DNA of 32,415 nucleotides from Thiobacillus sp. (lineage in GTDB: Bacteria; Pseudomonadota; Gammaproteobacteria; Burkholderiales; Thiobacillaceae). Position 1 is the first letter of the stretch. Every line of letters begins with the position of its first letter. Of this stretch, positions 1 through 8,534 are shown in pieces. Location: NCBI GenBank assembly GCA_018262815.1, contig JADFDN010000023.1, positions 1 through 32,415 on the forward strand. The letters are read 5' to 3'. The notes under the pieces are model-generated. The model was not told the DNA's origin. It worked only from the letters and a program-made list of their open reading frames with translations, and searched no databases. A program made the position numbers and the translations under genes.

Positions 1-1378
1 AGGCGATCGGGATGAACACCGCGCACAGCACCAGCACGATCGCGATCACCGGCCCGGTGACCTCGCGCATCGCCAGCAGCGCGGCTTCGCGCGGGGCTTT
101 CTTTTCCTCGTGGATGATGCGCTCGATGTTCTCCAGCACCACGATGGCGTCATCGACCACAATGCCGATCGCCAGCACCATGCCGAACAGCGTCAGCGTG
201 TTGATCGAATAGCCGAGCAGCAGCAGGCCGACGAAGGTGCCGAGCAGCGACACCGGCACGGCGAGGATGGGAATCAGCGTCGCGCGCCAGTTCTGCAGGA
301 ACACGAACACCACCAGCACCACCAGCAGGATCGCCTCGCCCAGCGTCTTCACCACCTCGCGGATCGACACCTCGACGAAGCGCGTGGTGTCGTAAGGCAC
401 GGCGTAATCGAGGCCTTCGGGGAAGCGCTTCTTCAGTTCCTCGACCGTGCGCGTGACCTCGTCGCCGACCTCGAGCGCGTTGGCACCGGGCTGCAGGAAA
501 ATGCCGACCAGCGTCGCCGGCTTGCCGTTGTAGAGACCTGCGAAGTCGTAGTCCTTGGAACCGAGTTCGACCCGCGCGACGTCCTTCAGATACAGCAGCG
601 AGCCGTCCGCATTGGCGCGCACGACGATGTTCTCGAATTCCTTCGGGTCGGCGAGCCGGCCCTTGGCGGTGAGCGAGTACACCAGCGCCTGGCCGTTGTC
701 GACCGGCGGCTGGCCGATCTTGCCGGGAGCGAACTGCGCGTTCTGTTCATTGATCGCGCGTGACAGGTCGGCGACCGTCACGCCCAGCTGCGCCATGCGG
801 TCGGGCTTGAGCCAGATGCGCATGGCGTAATCCTTGGCGCCGAAGATCTGCACATTGGTCGTGCCCGGGATGCGCTTCAGCCGGTCCAGCACGTTGAGCG
901 TGACGTAGTTGCTGGTGTAGAGGTCGTCGTAGCGGCCGTCTGGCGAGAGGAAGGCAAGCACCTGCAGGAAGGCCGAGGAGCCCTTCTCCACCGTCACCCC
1001 CTGGCGCCGCACTTCTTCCGGCAGCCGCGCCTCGGCCTGCTTGACGCGGTTGTTGACGTTCAACGCGGCCTTGTCGACGTCGGAACCGATCTCGAACGTG
1101 ACCTGGATTTCCAGCACGCCGTTGGAAGCGGAGGTCGACGACATGTACATCATGTCCTCGATACCGTTGATCGCGTTCTCCAGCGGCGCCGCGACGGTCT
1201 GCTCCAGCACCCCGGCCGACGCCCCCGGATAGATCGCACGCACCGTCACCACCGGCGGTGCGATTTCCGGATACTGCGCGATCGGCAGCACGCGCATCGC
1301 CAAAAGGCCGGCGAGCACGACGAGGATGGACAGCACCACCGAGAAGATCGGCCGGTCGATGAAGAAGCGCGAGAACAT
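1..1378 (-). CDS. RND efflux pump inner membrane subunit, HAE1/AcrB type (C-terminus outside window)
   Basis: Inner membrane proton/drug antiporter of the resistance-nodulation-division family. The first 459 codons are visible; the rest lies beyond position 1. The protein opens MFSRFFIDRPIFS, typical of HAE1 pumps, followed by the first membrane segment and a large periplasmic porter region. The fourth membrane helix carries the proton-relay pair in GIVVDDAIVVLENIERI, with Asp409 and Asp410, close to Asp407/408 of AcrB. The ATG at 1376-1378 follows an AAGGGG ribosome site that overlaps the stop of the upstream fusion protein gene, only 9 bases away, so the two are one operon. An outer membrane channel gene may follow outside the window. 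Substrate cannot be told from sequence; the HAE1 signature argues for drugs or solvents rather than metals. Confidence 0.95.
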   Translation of the reverse strand, partial: MFSRFFIDRPIFSVVLSILVVLAGLLAMRVLPIAQYPEIAPPVVTVRAIYPGASAGVLEQTVAAPLENAINGIEDMMYMSSTSASNGVLEIQVTFEIGSDVDKAALNVNNRVKQAEARLPEEVRRQGVTVEKGSSAFLQVLAFLSPDGRYDDLYTSNYVTLNVLDRLKRIPGTTNVQIFGAKDYAMRIWLKPDRMAQLGVTVADLSRAINEQNAQFAPGKIGQPPVDNGQALVYSLTAKGRLADPKEFENIVVRANADGSLLYLKDVARVELGSKDYDFAGLYNGKPATLVGIFLQPGANALEVGDEVTRTVEELKKRFPEGLDYAVPYDTTRFVEVSIREVVKTLGEAILLVVLVVFVFLQNWRATLIPILAVPVSLLGTFVGLLLLGYSINTLTLFGMVLAIGIVVDDAIVVLENIERIIHEEKKAPREAALLAMREVTGPVIAIVLVLCAVFIPIA

Positions 1379-1387
1379 GTTTGCCCC

Positions 1388-2590
1388 TTATTTTGGTGCG
1401 GCGGCGGGTGTGCCCGCCTGGCCCGGCAAACCCGTAGGGGCGCCAGCCTCGCTCGGTGCGATCGGCATGCCGGGGAAGAAAATCCGCGCCATGCCGTCGA
1501 CGACGACCTTGTCGCCGGGTTTCAGGCCGCTCTTGATCACCCAGCGCCCCACGCCGGGCTCGCTGCCGCCCACCCAGGCACCGACCTCGACCGGCCGCGG
1601 CAGCGCGACAGTCATGCCCTTCTCGCCGGGAGTGGCGACGTAGACGAACTTGCCGGTGGGGCCGTCCTGCACCGCCGGTTGCGGCACGCTGATCGCATCC
1701 GGCAGCTGGCCGCCCTCGACGACCACCCGCACGAACTGGCCCGGCTTCAGCGCACCGTCAGCATTGGCGAACTCGGCGCGCATGTCGAACGCGCCGGTCT
1801 GGGCGTTTGCCTTGTAGTCGCTGAAATTGAGCGTGCCCATGGCATCGACGCGGGTACCGTCGGCGAGCACCAGACCGACACGCTGCCGGCCCTGTTCGAG
1901 ACTGCCTTCCGCGCGCTGCTTTTCCAGCGCCAGACGTTCGTCCTCGCCGATCGAGAAACGCGCATAAATGGGGGCGATCTGCGCCAGCGTGGTGAGTGCC
2001 GGCCCGGTGGGGCTCACCAGCGCGCCTTCCACCTGCAGCGCGCGCCCCATCACGCCGGACAGCGGTGCGCGGATTTCGGTGTAACCCAGATTGATGCGTG
2101 CGTCGGCGAGATTTGCCTCGGCCGTGCGCACCCCCGCTTCGGTCACCGTCACGGCGGTCTGGGTGGCGTCGAGCGCGCGCGCACTGACGAAGCCTTGCGC
2201 AGCGAGCGTGCGGTTGCGGTCGAGTTCGAGTTTCGCTTCCGCCAGCAGGGCCCGACGGTTGGCCAGTTCGGCACCCGCCGCCCGCGCCTGCGCGGCCAGG
2301 CTTGCGCTGTCGAGCTTGTACAGCAGCGCACCGGCTTTCACCGGCGCACCCTCCTCGAAATAGCGCCGCTCGATGACGGCCGCAACCCGCGGCCGGATTT
2401 CCACCTCGCGCGAAGCCTCCAGCCGGCCGACATATTCGAAGCTGACCGGCACGGTCTGAGCAACCACTGCCTCCACGGTCACCTGCGCCGGCGGCGGCGG
2501 GCCGCCTCCCTGCTGCGCGGCATCCTGCTGTCTGCAGGCGGAGAGCAATGCGACCAGGCTCAAGGCAATGGGTAGTGACGATCGGCGCAT
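1388..2590 (-). CDS. RND efflux periplasmic adaptor (membrane fusion protein, AcrA/MexA type), lipoprotein
   Basis: This is the periplasmic adaptor that links an RND pump to an outer membrane channel. The 400-residue length fits the family. A lipoprotein signal peptide is clear: a basic start, a hydrophobic run and lipobox LSAC with Cys19 as the lipid-modified residue. After it come the lipoyl/barrel half (VSFEYVGRLEASREVEIRPR), a long helical hairpin rich in Ala, Leu and Glu (about 100-165), the second lipoyl half (NLGYTEIRAPLSGVMGR) and beta-barrel plus membrane-proximal domains. The C-terminal 20 residues are Ala/Pro/Gly-rich. The start at 2590 has an AGGGGAG ribosome site. It is the first gene of the efflux operon and is probably repressed by the divergent TetR-type regulator through the palindrome at 2632-2647. 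Confidence 0.95.
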   Translation of the reverse strand: MRRSSLPIALSLVALLSACRQQDAAQQGGGPPPPAQVTVEAVVAQTVPVSFEYVGRLEASREVEIRPRVAAVIERRYFEEGAPVKAGALLYKLDSASLAAQARAAGAELANRRALLAEAKLELDRNRTLAAQGFVSARALDATQTAVTVTEAGVRTAEANLADARINLGYTEIRAPLSGVMGRALQVEGALVSPTGPALTTLAQIAPIYARFSIGEDERLALEKQRAEGSLEQGRQRVGLVLADGTRVDAMGTLNFSDYKANAQTGAFDMRAEFANADGALKPGQFVRVVVEGGQLPDAISVPQPAVQDGPTGKFVYVATPGEKGMTVALPRPVEVGAWVGGSEPGVGRWVIKSGLKPGDKVVVDGMARIFFPGMPIAPSEAGAPTGLPGQAGTPAAAPK

Positions 2591-2619
2591 GGCGCTCCCC
2601 TGTGGCTATCTATCCGGCT

Positions 2620-2649
2620 ATGATAAAAGCATACATTCATGAATGTAAA
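2620..2649 (-). promoter_or_regulatory. Predicted sigma-70 promoter of the efflux operon
   Basis: Read on the minus strand, a TTTACA -35 box (2644-2649) is separated by 18 bases from a TATCAT -10 box (2620-2625), about 30 bases ahead of the adaptor start codon. The palindrome at 2632-2647 covers part of the -35 box and most of the spacer, a typical repressor position. Predicted from sequence only. Confidence 0.6.
2632..2647. promoter_or_regulatory. Perfect 16-bp palindrome, likely operator of the TetR/AcrR-type repressor
   Basis: TACATTCATGAATGTA reads the same on both strands with no mismatch. It lies in the divergent region between the regulator and the efflux operon, inside the predicted efflux promoter. 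The E. coli AcrR operator, as I recall it, is a longer inverted repeat with the same TACATT...AATGTA core, which matches the kind of regulator encoded next door. Binding by the local regulator is an inference. Confidence 0.75.
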
Positions 2650-2677
2650 TTTATCTGTTGTATTGGACAATACCCGC

Positions 2678-3322
2678 ATGGTCAAGAAAACCCGAGAAGA
2701 AGCCCTCGCCACCCGCGACTCCCTGCTTGCCGCCGCGCTCCAGGTATTTCGCGAGCGCGGCGTCGCCCATACGCGGCTTTCCGATGTCGCCGAACGCGCC
2801 GGCGTGACGCGCGGCGCGATCTACTGGCATTTCAAGGACAAGGCCGAACTGTTCCAGGCCGTCTGCGAGCGCGGCACCATGCCGGTGGAAGCGCTGCTGG
2901 CCGAGGCCAGCCAGAACGCGCAGCGAGATCCGCTCGCCACGGTACGCCAGCTCGCCCTGATGGCGCTGACCCAGTTGGCGCAGCACCCCGACACCCAGGC
3001 GATGTTCGACGTGATCTTCCACAAATGCGAATTCACCGAAGAACTGGCCCCGGTCGTAGCGAAGAACGACGCCGACCGCACCGCCTGCCTGTCGCAGGTG
3101 CAACGCCTGTTCGAGCAGGCAGTCGCCTGTGGCCAGCTGCCGCCCACCACCGATACCTTCCTTGCGACACAGGGCATGCATGCCTACATGGTGGGGCTGA
3201 TGCACGAATGGGTGCTGAACCCCGGTAGCTATGATCTCGCCGCGTGCGCGGAGCCGCTGCTTGACTGTTATTTGAGCGGTCTGGCCACGCGGCCTCCGGT
3301 CTGCCGGCCTTCAGCCGTCTAG
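2678..3322 (+). CDS. TetR/AcrR-family transcriptional repressor of the efflux operon
   Basis: A 214-residue one-component repressor. The N-terminal TetR helix-turn-helix is evident: TRDSLLAAALQVFRERGV followed by LSDVAERAGVTRGAIYWHFK. The C-terminal half is a ligand-binding, dimerising domain like AcrR and TtgR. I choose the ATG at 2678 (MVKKTREEA), which matches the usual N-terminus of AcrR; an in-frame ATG at 2639 would add 13 residues but lies inside the palindromic operator. It is divergent from the pump operon, the standard layout for a local repressor released by pump substrates. The TAG stop shares the tetranucleotide CTAG (3319-3322) with the stop of the convergent photolyase gene. 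Confidence 0.93.
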   Translation: MVKKTREEALATRDSLLAAALQVFRERGVAHTRLSDVAERAGVTRGAIYWHFKDKAELFQAVCERGTMPVEALLAEASQNAQRDPLATVRQLALMALTQLAQHPDTQAMFDVIFHKCEFTEELAPVVAKNDADRTACLSQVQRLFEQAVACGQLPPTTDTFLATQGMHAYMVGLMHEWVLNPGSYDLAACAEPLLDCYLSGLATRPPVCRPSAV

Positions 3323-4755
3323 TCTGAATCCGCCGAAGCTACGGCCTTGTAGAACGCCAGCGCCCGCACGCGCTGGGCCGCATGCTCGACAATCGGCGCG
3401 GGATAGGTCTGGCCGACGATCACGCCCAAGCGGATCTGCTCGCTCCCCGGCAGCGTCCATGGGGAATGGATGAATTGATCGGGCACGGCAGCGAGTTCGG
3501 GGAGATAGCGACGGATGAAATGCCCCTGCGCATCGAACCGCTGGGATTGGGTGACCGGATTGAAGATGCGGAACCAGGGCTGGGCATCGCAGCCGACCGA
3601 GGCCGCCCACTGCCAGCCGCCGCTGTTGGCCGCCAGATCAAAATCAATGAGTTTGTCGGCGAAATAGCGTTCGCCCAGCCGCCAGTCGACCAGCAAATCC
3701 TTGGTCAGGAACGAGGCTGCGACCATGCGCAGGCGGTTGTGCATGTAGCCGGTCTGGTTCAGCTGACGCATCGCGGCATCGATGAGCGGATAGCCGGTGC
3801 GTGCCTCGCACCACGCTGCAAAATGCCCCGGCGGGTTGGGCCACGGCAGTGCGTCGTATTGCGGCTTGAAGGTGTGTCCCGCGGCGACGTCGGGACGGTG
3901 CCACAGAATCTGGTGGTAAAAATCGCGCCAGATCAGCTCCGACAGCCAGGTCTGCGCGCCACGCCCGCCCTGCTGCCAGGCCGTGGCGGCAAGCTGGCGA
4001 ATCGACACCGTGCCGAAGCGCAGGTGCACCGACAGATACGACGGTCCCTTCTGCGCCGGAAAGTCGCGCGCTTCCTGGTAACAGTCGATGCGCCGCAGAA
4101 AATCCTCGAACAGCCGCGCGCCCCCCGCCATGCCGACCGGTAGTCTGAGCTCGCGCAGATTGGTCGGCTCAAACCCCATCTCCTTAAGAGTCGGTATCGG
4201 CGTCGACTGCGCACCCAGCCGGTCAGCATAGATATTGACCGGATAGGCCCGCAGGTAGTACGGCGTCAACTTCTTGAGCCAGGCGTTCCTGTAAGGAGTA
4301 AAGACACTGAAATGCGTTCCGGAGGCTGTAAGTACTTCCTCACGTTCAAAAATCACCGAGTCCTTGTAATGATGGACAGCGATCTTGAGCGCGCGCAGTG
4401 CAGCCTCGACGGCGGCGTCGCGTGCCAGGGCGGCGGGGTCGTCGTCGTGGTTGAAGAACACGGCGTCAACCCTGAGCTCGGTTGCCAGCCCCACGATTTC
4501 CTCTCGCGCAATGCCATATCGCACGACCAGCCCGCCGCCCCGAGCCTGCAGGGCTTGCTGCAATTCGACGACGCTGGCATGGATGAACTCGACCCGGCGG
4601 TCGGCCGGATCGGTCAGCGCATCCAGAATATGCCGGTCGAAAACAAAGGCACAGACCACCTGTCTGGCGTGCTTGAGCGCATGGTAGAGCGCGGCATGGT
4701 CGAAGTCGCGCAGATCGCGCCGAAACCAGACCAGGGCACGGGCAAATTCAGGCAT
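3319..4755 (-). CDS. phrB: Deoxyribodipyrimidine photolyase (class I cyclobutane pyrimidine dimer type)
   Basis: Light-driven repair flavoprotein that splits UV-induced pyrimidine dimers. The 478-residue protein starts with the antenna domain signature ALVWFRRDLRDFDHAAL. The C-terminal FAD-binding domain shows WLSELIWRDFYHQIL, GYPLIDAAMRQLNQTGYMHN with RLRMVAASFL, and DFDLAANSGGWQWAAS followed by PWFRIFNPVTQSQRFD. These are class I photolyase motifs, not cryptochrome-DASH. The ATG at 4755 gives the usual family start. No strong ribosome site precedes it, but a short out-of-frame ATG...TGA frame overlaps the start (see findings). It converges on the TetR gene and is divergent from yqgE with about 85 bases between them. 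Confidence 0.95.
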   Translation of the reverse strand: MPEFARALVWFRRDLRDFDHAALYHALKHARQVVCAFVFDRHILDALTDPADRRVEFIHASVVELQQALQARGGGLVVRYGIAREEIVGLATELRVDAVFFNHDDDPAALARDAAVEAALRALKIAVHHYKDSVIFEREEVLTASGTHFSVFTPYRNAWLKKLTPYYLRAYPVNIYADRLGAQSTPIPTLKEMGFEPTNLRELRLPVGMAGGARLFEDFLRRIDCYQEARDFPAQKGPSYLSVHLRFGTVSIRQLAATAWQQGGRGAQTWLSELIWRDFYHQILWHRPDVAAGHTFKPQYDALPWPNPPGHFAAWCEARTGYPLIDAAMRQLNQTGYMHNRLRMVAASFLTKDLLVDWRLGERYFADKLIDFDLAANSGGWQWAASVGCDAQPWFRIFNPVTQSQRFDAQGHFIRRYLPELAAVPDQFIHSPWTLPGSEQIRLGVIVGQTYPAPIVEHAAQRVRALAFYKAVASADSD

Positions 4756-4840
4756 CGGGCATTCTGGTCGCTATAGTGGTAAGGGAGGACGCAAAAAGGG
4801 TGTTTGCTGAATTGAGGCAGATTACAATGGGAACGCAATC

Positions 4841-5398
4841 ATGGATACCGTCAACCTCACCCACAATTTTCTGATCGCCATGCCGGGCATGGTCGACCCC
4901 AATTTCAACGGCACGCTGACCTATATCTGCGACCACAGCGAGCAGGGCGCGCTGGGCGTGGTGGTCAACAGGCCGATCGACCTCGATCTGTCGACGCTGT
5001 TCGAGCAGATCGGCCTGTCCTTGCCGGAGAGGCTGCACAACGACATCGTGTATTTCGGCGGCCCGGTACAGACCGAACGCGGCTTCGTGCTGCACACGCC
5101 GCCGCTCACCTTCAGTTCCACTCTCACCGTCAACGACGCAGTCAGCCTCACCACCTCGAAAGATGTGCTGGAAGCGGTGAGCCAGGGGGCGGGACCGGAA
5201 AAATTCATGGTTTCGCTGGGCTACGCGGGCTGGTCGGCCGGCCAGCTGGAAGACGAGATCAAGCAGAACGCCTGGCTGTCGGTGGCGGCCGATCCGCAGG
5301 TCATTTTCGACCTGGCGCCGGAAGAACGCCTGCCTGCCGCGATGAAGCTGCTCGGTATCGATTTCGCCAGCCTGTCTGAAGAAGCCGGGCACGCTTGA
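4841..5398 (+). CDS. yqgE: YqgE/AlgH family protein
   Basis: Conserved 185-residue cytosolic protein of the YqgE/AlgH (DUF179) family; its biochemical role is not settled. Family hallmarks are the opening [27 protein letters not shown], and [15 protein letters not shown], followed by [20 protein letters not shown] ribosome site lies about 6 bases ahead of the ATG. It heads a plus-strand cluster and its TGA overlaps the TTG start of ruvX in the sequence TTGA. The same yqgE-ruvX-pyrR-pyrB-pyrC' order is known from Pseudomonas. The start of this gene is therefore the probable start of the operon. Confidence 0.95.
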   Translation: MDTVNLTHNFLIAMPGMVDPNFNGTLTYICDHSEQGALGVVVNRPIDLDLSTLFEQIGLSLPERLHNDIVYFGGPVQTERGFVLHTPPLTFSSTLTVNDAVSLTTSKDVLEAVSQGAGPEKFMVSLGYAGWSAGQLEDEIKQNAWLSVAADPQVIFDLAPEERLPAAMKLLGIDFASLSEEAGHA

Positions 5399-5832
5399 AC
5401 CCGGAATCGACCCATGGCACGGTGCTGGCCCTCGACCTCGGGCTGAAACGCACCGGCGTCGCCTCGGGCGAGCTGTCGATCGGCATCGCCCACCCGCTTT
5501 CCGTCATCCAGGCCGGCTCCGGCGAGGAACGGCTCGCCGCCATCGCCAAACTGGTCGCCGAGTGGCAACCGGTTCTGCTGGTGCTGGGACTGCCCACCCA
5601 CGCCGACGGCAGCGAGCATGAAATGACGCGGGTGGCCAAAAACTTCGCGCGCAAATTAGAATCACGCTTCGGTCTCCCGGTGTTTCTGGTGGACGAGCGC
5701 CACACCAGCACCGCAGCCGAATCCGAACTGCACGAACGCGGCATCCACGGCAAGAAAAACAAGGCGCTGGCCGACGCCGTCGCCGCCCAACTGATACTGC
5801 AAGGATTTTTTGATGCACGCCTCATTGCCTGA
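5395..5832 (+). CDS. ruvX: Putative pre-16S rRNA nuclease / Holliday junction resolvase-like protein RuvX (YqgF)
   Basis: RNase H-fold nuclease of the YqgF family, thought to help mature the 5' end of 16S rRNA. The protein (145 residues) shows the first catalytic Asp in [15 protein letters not shown], the GLPTHADG strand, [13 protein letters not shown] with acidic residues, and a final [13 protein letters not shown] helix. The start is TTG at 5395, giving a 4-base overlap with yqgE. A GTG at 5422 is the main alternative but leaves almost nothing before the first strand, so I prefer TTG. The last 20 bases overlap pyrR, suggesting translational coupling along the cluster. Confidence 0.92.
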   Translation: MNPESTHGTVLALDLGLKRTGVASGELSIGIAHPLSVIQAGSGEERLAAIAKLVAEWQPVLLVLGLPTHADGSEHEMTRVAKNFARKLESRFGLPVFLVDERHTSTAAESELHERGIHGKKNKALADAVAAQLILQGFFDARLIA

Positions 5833-6307
5833 CGTCGACCCGCTGATTGCGCGACTGGCCGACGCCATCGCGCCCACGCTCACGCCGGATACCGTCATCG
5901 TCGGCATCCACACCGGCGGCGTGTGGGTGGCCGAACGCCTGCACGCGATCCTGCATTGCGCCCTGCCGCTCGGCATGCTCGACATCTCGTTCTATCGCGA
6001 CGACTTTTCCCGCATCGGCCTGCATCCGCAGGTGAAACCGTCCAATCTGCCGTTCGATCTGGAAGGCCGCGACATCCTGCTGGTCGACGACGTGCTGCAC
6101 AGCGGACGCACAGTGCGCGCGGCGATGAACGAACTGTTCGATTACGGCCGGCCGGCCTCGATCCGCTTGGCCGTGCTGGTCGACCGCGGCGGCCACGAAC
6201 TGCCGATCCGTCCCGACTTCACCGGACTCGCCCTCGACGTACCGGCTCATCAGAACGTCAATCTATCGCGGCTAGACGACGGCCACCTCACCCTCACCCT
6301 CGCATGA
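5813..6307 (+). CDS. pyrR: PyrR-family pyrimidine regulator / uracil phosphoribosyltransferase
   Basis: Type I phosphoribosyltransferase fold, 164 residues. The PRPP loop is [18 protein letters not shown] at about residues 88-105, with the acidic pair Asp92-Asp93. In Gram-positive bacteria PyrR binds pyr mRNA and causes attenuation; in proteobacteria with this gene order its regulatory role is less clear and I see no obvious attenuator between the genes. The ATG at 5813 has an AAGGA ribosome site 7 bases upstream, which decides it against the TTG at 5810. The final TGA overlaps the pyrB ATG in ATGA. The position directly before pyrB and pyrC' supports a role in pyrimidine synthesis or salvage. 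Confidence 0.93.
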   Translation: MHASLPDVDPLIARLADAIAPTLTPDTVIVGIHTGGVWVAERLHAILHCALPLGMLDISFYRDDFSRIGLHPQVKPSNLPFDLEGRDILLVDDVLHSGRTVRAAMNELFDYGRPASIRLAVLVDRGGHELPIRPDFTGLALDVPAHQNVNLSRLDDGHLTLTLA

Positions 6308-7257
6308 ACCTACAACTCACTGAAGACGGCAGGCTGCGCCACCTGCTCACGCTCGACGGCCTGCCGCGCGCCATCCTGACGCAGATCCTCGACACCGCGG
6401 AATCCTTCATGGACGTCGGCGAGCGCGAGGTGAAGAAAGTCCCGCTGTTGCGCGGCAAGTCGATCTTCAACCTGTTCTTCGAGCCGTCGACGCGCACCCG
6501 CACCACCTTCGAGATCGCTGCCAAGCGCCTGTCCGCCGACGTCGTCAACCTGAACATCGCCACCTCCAGCCAGACCAAGGGCGAGGCGATCCTCGACACC
6601 GTCGACAACCTCGCCGCGATGCACGCCGACATGTTCATCGTGCGCCACGCGCAGTCGGGTGCGGCTCATTTCATCGCGCGTCACGTCGCGCCGCACATCT
6701 CGGTCGTCAACGCCGGCGACGGCCGCCACGCGCACCCGACCCAGGGCCTGCTGGACATGTTCACGATCCGCCGCTTCAAGGGCGAGTTCCACAACCTGAC
6801 GGTGGCCATCGTCGGCGACGTGCTGCATTCGCGGGTGGCGCGCTCGCAGATCCACGCGCTGACCACGCTGGGCGTGCCGGAAGTGCGCGTGATCGGCCCG
6901 AAGACGCTGCTTCCCACCGGGGTCGAGCAGATGGGGGTCAAGGTGTTCCACGACATGGAAGCGGGGCTCGCCGGCTGCGACGTGATCATCATGCTGCGCC
7001 TGCAGAACGAACGGATGAAAGGCGCGTTGCTGCCGAGCGCACAGGAATACTTCAAGTTCTTCGGCCTGACGCCGGAAAAGCTCGCGCTCGCCAGACCGGA
7101 TGCCATCGTGATGCACCCCGGTCCGATGAACCGCGGGGTGGAAATCGATTCCGAAGTGGCCGATGGTCCGCAGTCGGTGATCCTGCCGCAGGTGACCTAT
7201 GGCATCGCGGTGCGGATGGCGGTGATGGCCTTGCTGGCGGGGACGGGTAACGCATGA
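6304..7257 (+). CDS. pyrB: Aspartate carbamoyltransferase catalytic chain
   Basis: Catalyses condensation of carbamoyl phosphate and aspartate, the committed step of pyrimidine synthesis. The 317-residue protein carries the carbamoyl phosphate loop [12 protein letters not shown] (residues about 59-70), the [12 protein letters not shown] motif with the active-site His, [11 protein letters not shown], and MLRLQNERM, followed by [13 protein letters not shown]. The N-terminus extends about ten residues beyond the short E. coli form. It overlaps pyrR and pyrC' by 4 bases on each side (ATGA twice). There is no PyrI regulatory chain gene nearby; together with the PyrC' neighbour this predicts the Pseudomonas-type PyrB-PyrC' dodecamer. 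Confidence 0.97.
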   Translation: MNLQLTEDGRLRHLLTLDGLPRAILTQILDTAESFMDVGEREVKKVPLLRGKSIFNLFFEPSTRTRTTFEIAAKRLSADVVNLNIATSSQTKGEAILDTVDNLAAMHADMFIVRHAQSGAAHFIARHVAPHISVVNAGDGRHAHPTQGLLDMFTIRRFKGEFHNLTVAIVGDVLHSRVARSQIHALTTLGVPEVRVIGPKTLLPTGVEQMGVKVFHDMEAGLAGCDVIIMLRLQNERMKGALLPSAQEYFKFFGLTPEKLALARPDAIVMHPGPMNRGVEIDSEVADGPQSVILPQVTYGIAVRMAVMALLAGTGNA

Positions 7258-8534
7258 AAATCCTTATCAAAAATGGGCGCGTGATCGACCCGATGAACGC
7301 GCGCGACGAGGTCGCCGACATTTACGTGGCGGCGGGCAAAATCGTCGGCAACGGCCACGCGCCGGCCGACTTCCACGCCAATCGCACGATCGACGCCAGC
7401 GGCCTCGTCGTCTGCCCCGGCCTGGTGGATCTGTCGGTGCGGCTGCGCGAGCCCGGCTTCGAATACCGCGCCACGCTGGAGTCGGAAATGCTCGCCGCCG
7501 CCGCCGGCGGCATCACCTCGCTGGCCTGTCCGCCCGACACCGACCCGCCGCTCGACGAGCCGGGTCTGGTGGAAATGCTGAAATTCCGCGCCCGTAATCT
7601 GCCCGGACCGCGCGTCTATCCGATCGGCGCGATGACGCAAAAGCTCGAAGGCCAGATGCTGACCGAAATGGCCGAGCTGACCGAAGCCGGCTGCCGCGCC
7701 TTCACCCAGGCCGATGCGCCGATGACCGACACCCAGGTGCTGCTGCGCGCGATGGAGTATGCCGCCACCTTCGGCTTCAGCCTGTGGCTGCGTCCGCAGG
7801 ACGTGTCGCTGGCGAAGGGCGGGGTGGCGCATGACGGCGCCGTCGCCACCCGTCTCGGCCTGCCCGGCATTCCGGCGCTGGCCGAGACGGTCGCGCTGGC
7901 GACGATCCTGCAGCTGGCGCGCGAGACCGGCGCCCGCGTCCACATTGCGCGGCTGTCGACGCGCGACGGCATCGCGATGGTGCGCGCGGCCAAGGCGCAG
8001 GGCCTGGCGGTCACCTGCGACGTCGCCAGCACCCACGTCCACCTGTCGGAGAACGATCTCATCAGCTTCGATTCGCACCTGCATCTGGTGCCGCCGCTCC
8101 GAAGCCTGCGCGACCGTGACGCCATCCGCGAAGCGCTGCGCGACGGCTCCATCGACGCGCTGTGCTCCGACCACACCCCGGTCGACGAGGACGTGAAGCA
8201 GGTGCCGTTCGGCGAATCCGCGCCCGGCGCCTCCGGCGTCGAGCTGCTGCTGCCGCTGACGCTGAAGTGGGCACGCGAAATGGGCGTGCCGCTCATGCAG
8301 GCGATCGACCTGATTTCCTGGAAGCCGGCGCAGATCCTCGGCGTGCCCGGTGGCAACCTGGCAGTCGGCAGCTGTGCCGACATCTGCATTTTCGACGAGA
8401 CGGCGGAGTGGGTCGTCACGCAAAAAACGCTGGCCAGCCAGGGCGATAACACGCCCTTCCTCAATCATTCCATGCAGGGTCGGGTGCGCTACACACTGAT
8501 CGACGGACATATCGATTTTGAAGCGCCGCGTTGA
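7254..8534 (+). CDS. pyrC': Dihydroorotase-like protein PyrC', probably non-catalytic ATCase partner
   Basis: Amidohydrolase-fold protein of 426 residues related to type I dihydroorotase. The family frame is intact ([38 protein letters not shown]). The metal site is not: the HxH pair is replaced by Ser61 and Arg63, the later His of the H-C-E-D motif is Arg180, the His before the ST motif is Arg233, and the last His of the usual DHAPH is Val310. Asp306 is kept. Loss of the metal ligands is the known state of pseudomonad PyrC', which has no dihydroorotase activity but is needed to assemble aspartate carbamoyltransferase. It overlaps pyrB by ATGA and lnt by TTGA. An active dihydroorotase should be encoded elsewhere. 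Confidence 0.9.
   Translation: MKILIKNGRVIDPMNARDEVADIYVAAGKIVGNGHAPADFHANRTIDASGLVVCPGLVDLSVRLREPGFEYRATLESEMLAAAAGGITSLACPPDTDPPLDEPGLVEMLKFRARNLPGPRVYPIGAMTQKLEGQMLTEMAELTEAGCRAFTQADAPMTDTQVLLRAMEYAATFGFSLWLRPQDVSLAKGGVAHDGAVATRLGLPGIPALAETVALATILQLARETGARVHIARLSTRDGIAMVRAAKAQGLAVTCDVASTHVHLSENDLISFDSHLHLVPPLRSLRDRDAIREALRDGSIDALCSDHTPVDEDVKQVPFGESAPGASGVELLLPLTLKWAREMGVPLMQAIDLISWKPAQILGVPGGNLAVGSCADICIFDETAEWVVTQKTLASQGDNTPFLNHSMQGRVRYTLIDGHIDFEAPR

Noticed and set aside
4756-4840. Promoter pair between the photolyase and yqgE
   Set aside because: A TACAAT at 4823-4828 and a CTATAG at 4771 look like -10 boxes, but no -35 box at proper spacing could be found, so I did not list them as promoters.
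5923-6303. Long upstream extension of pyrB from 5923
   Set aside because: This part is out of frame with pyrR, which is well supported by its PRPP motif. The ATG at 6304 gives the usual pyrB N-terminus.
7197-8510. Long minus-strand frame opposite pyrC'
   Set aside because: Rich in Arg, His and Gly as expected for the reverse of a high-GC gene, with no domain signature. The same holds for other long shadows such as 8489-10096, 18463-20325 and 23721-25247.
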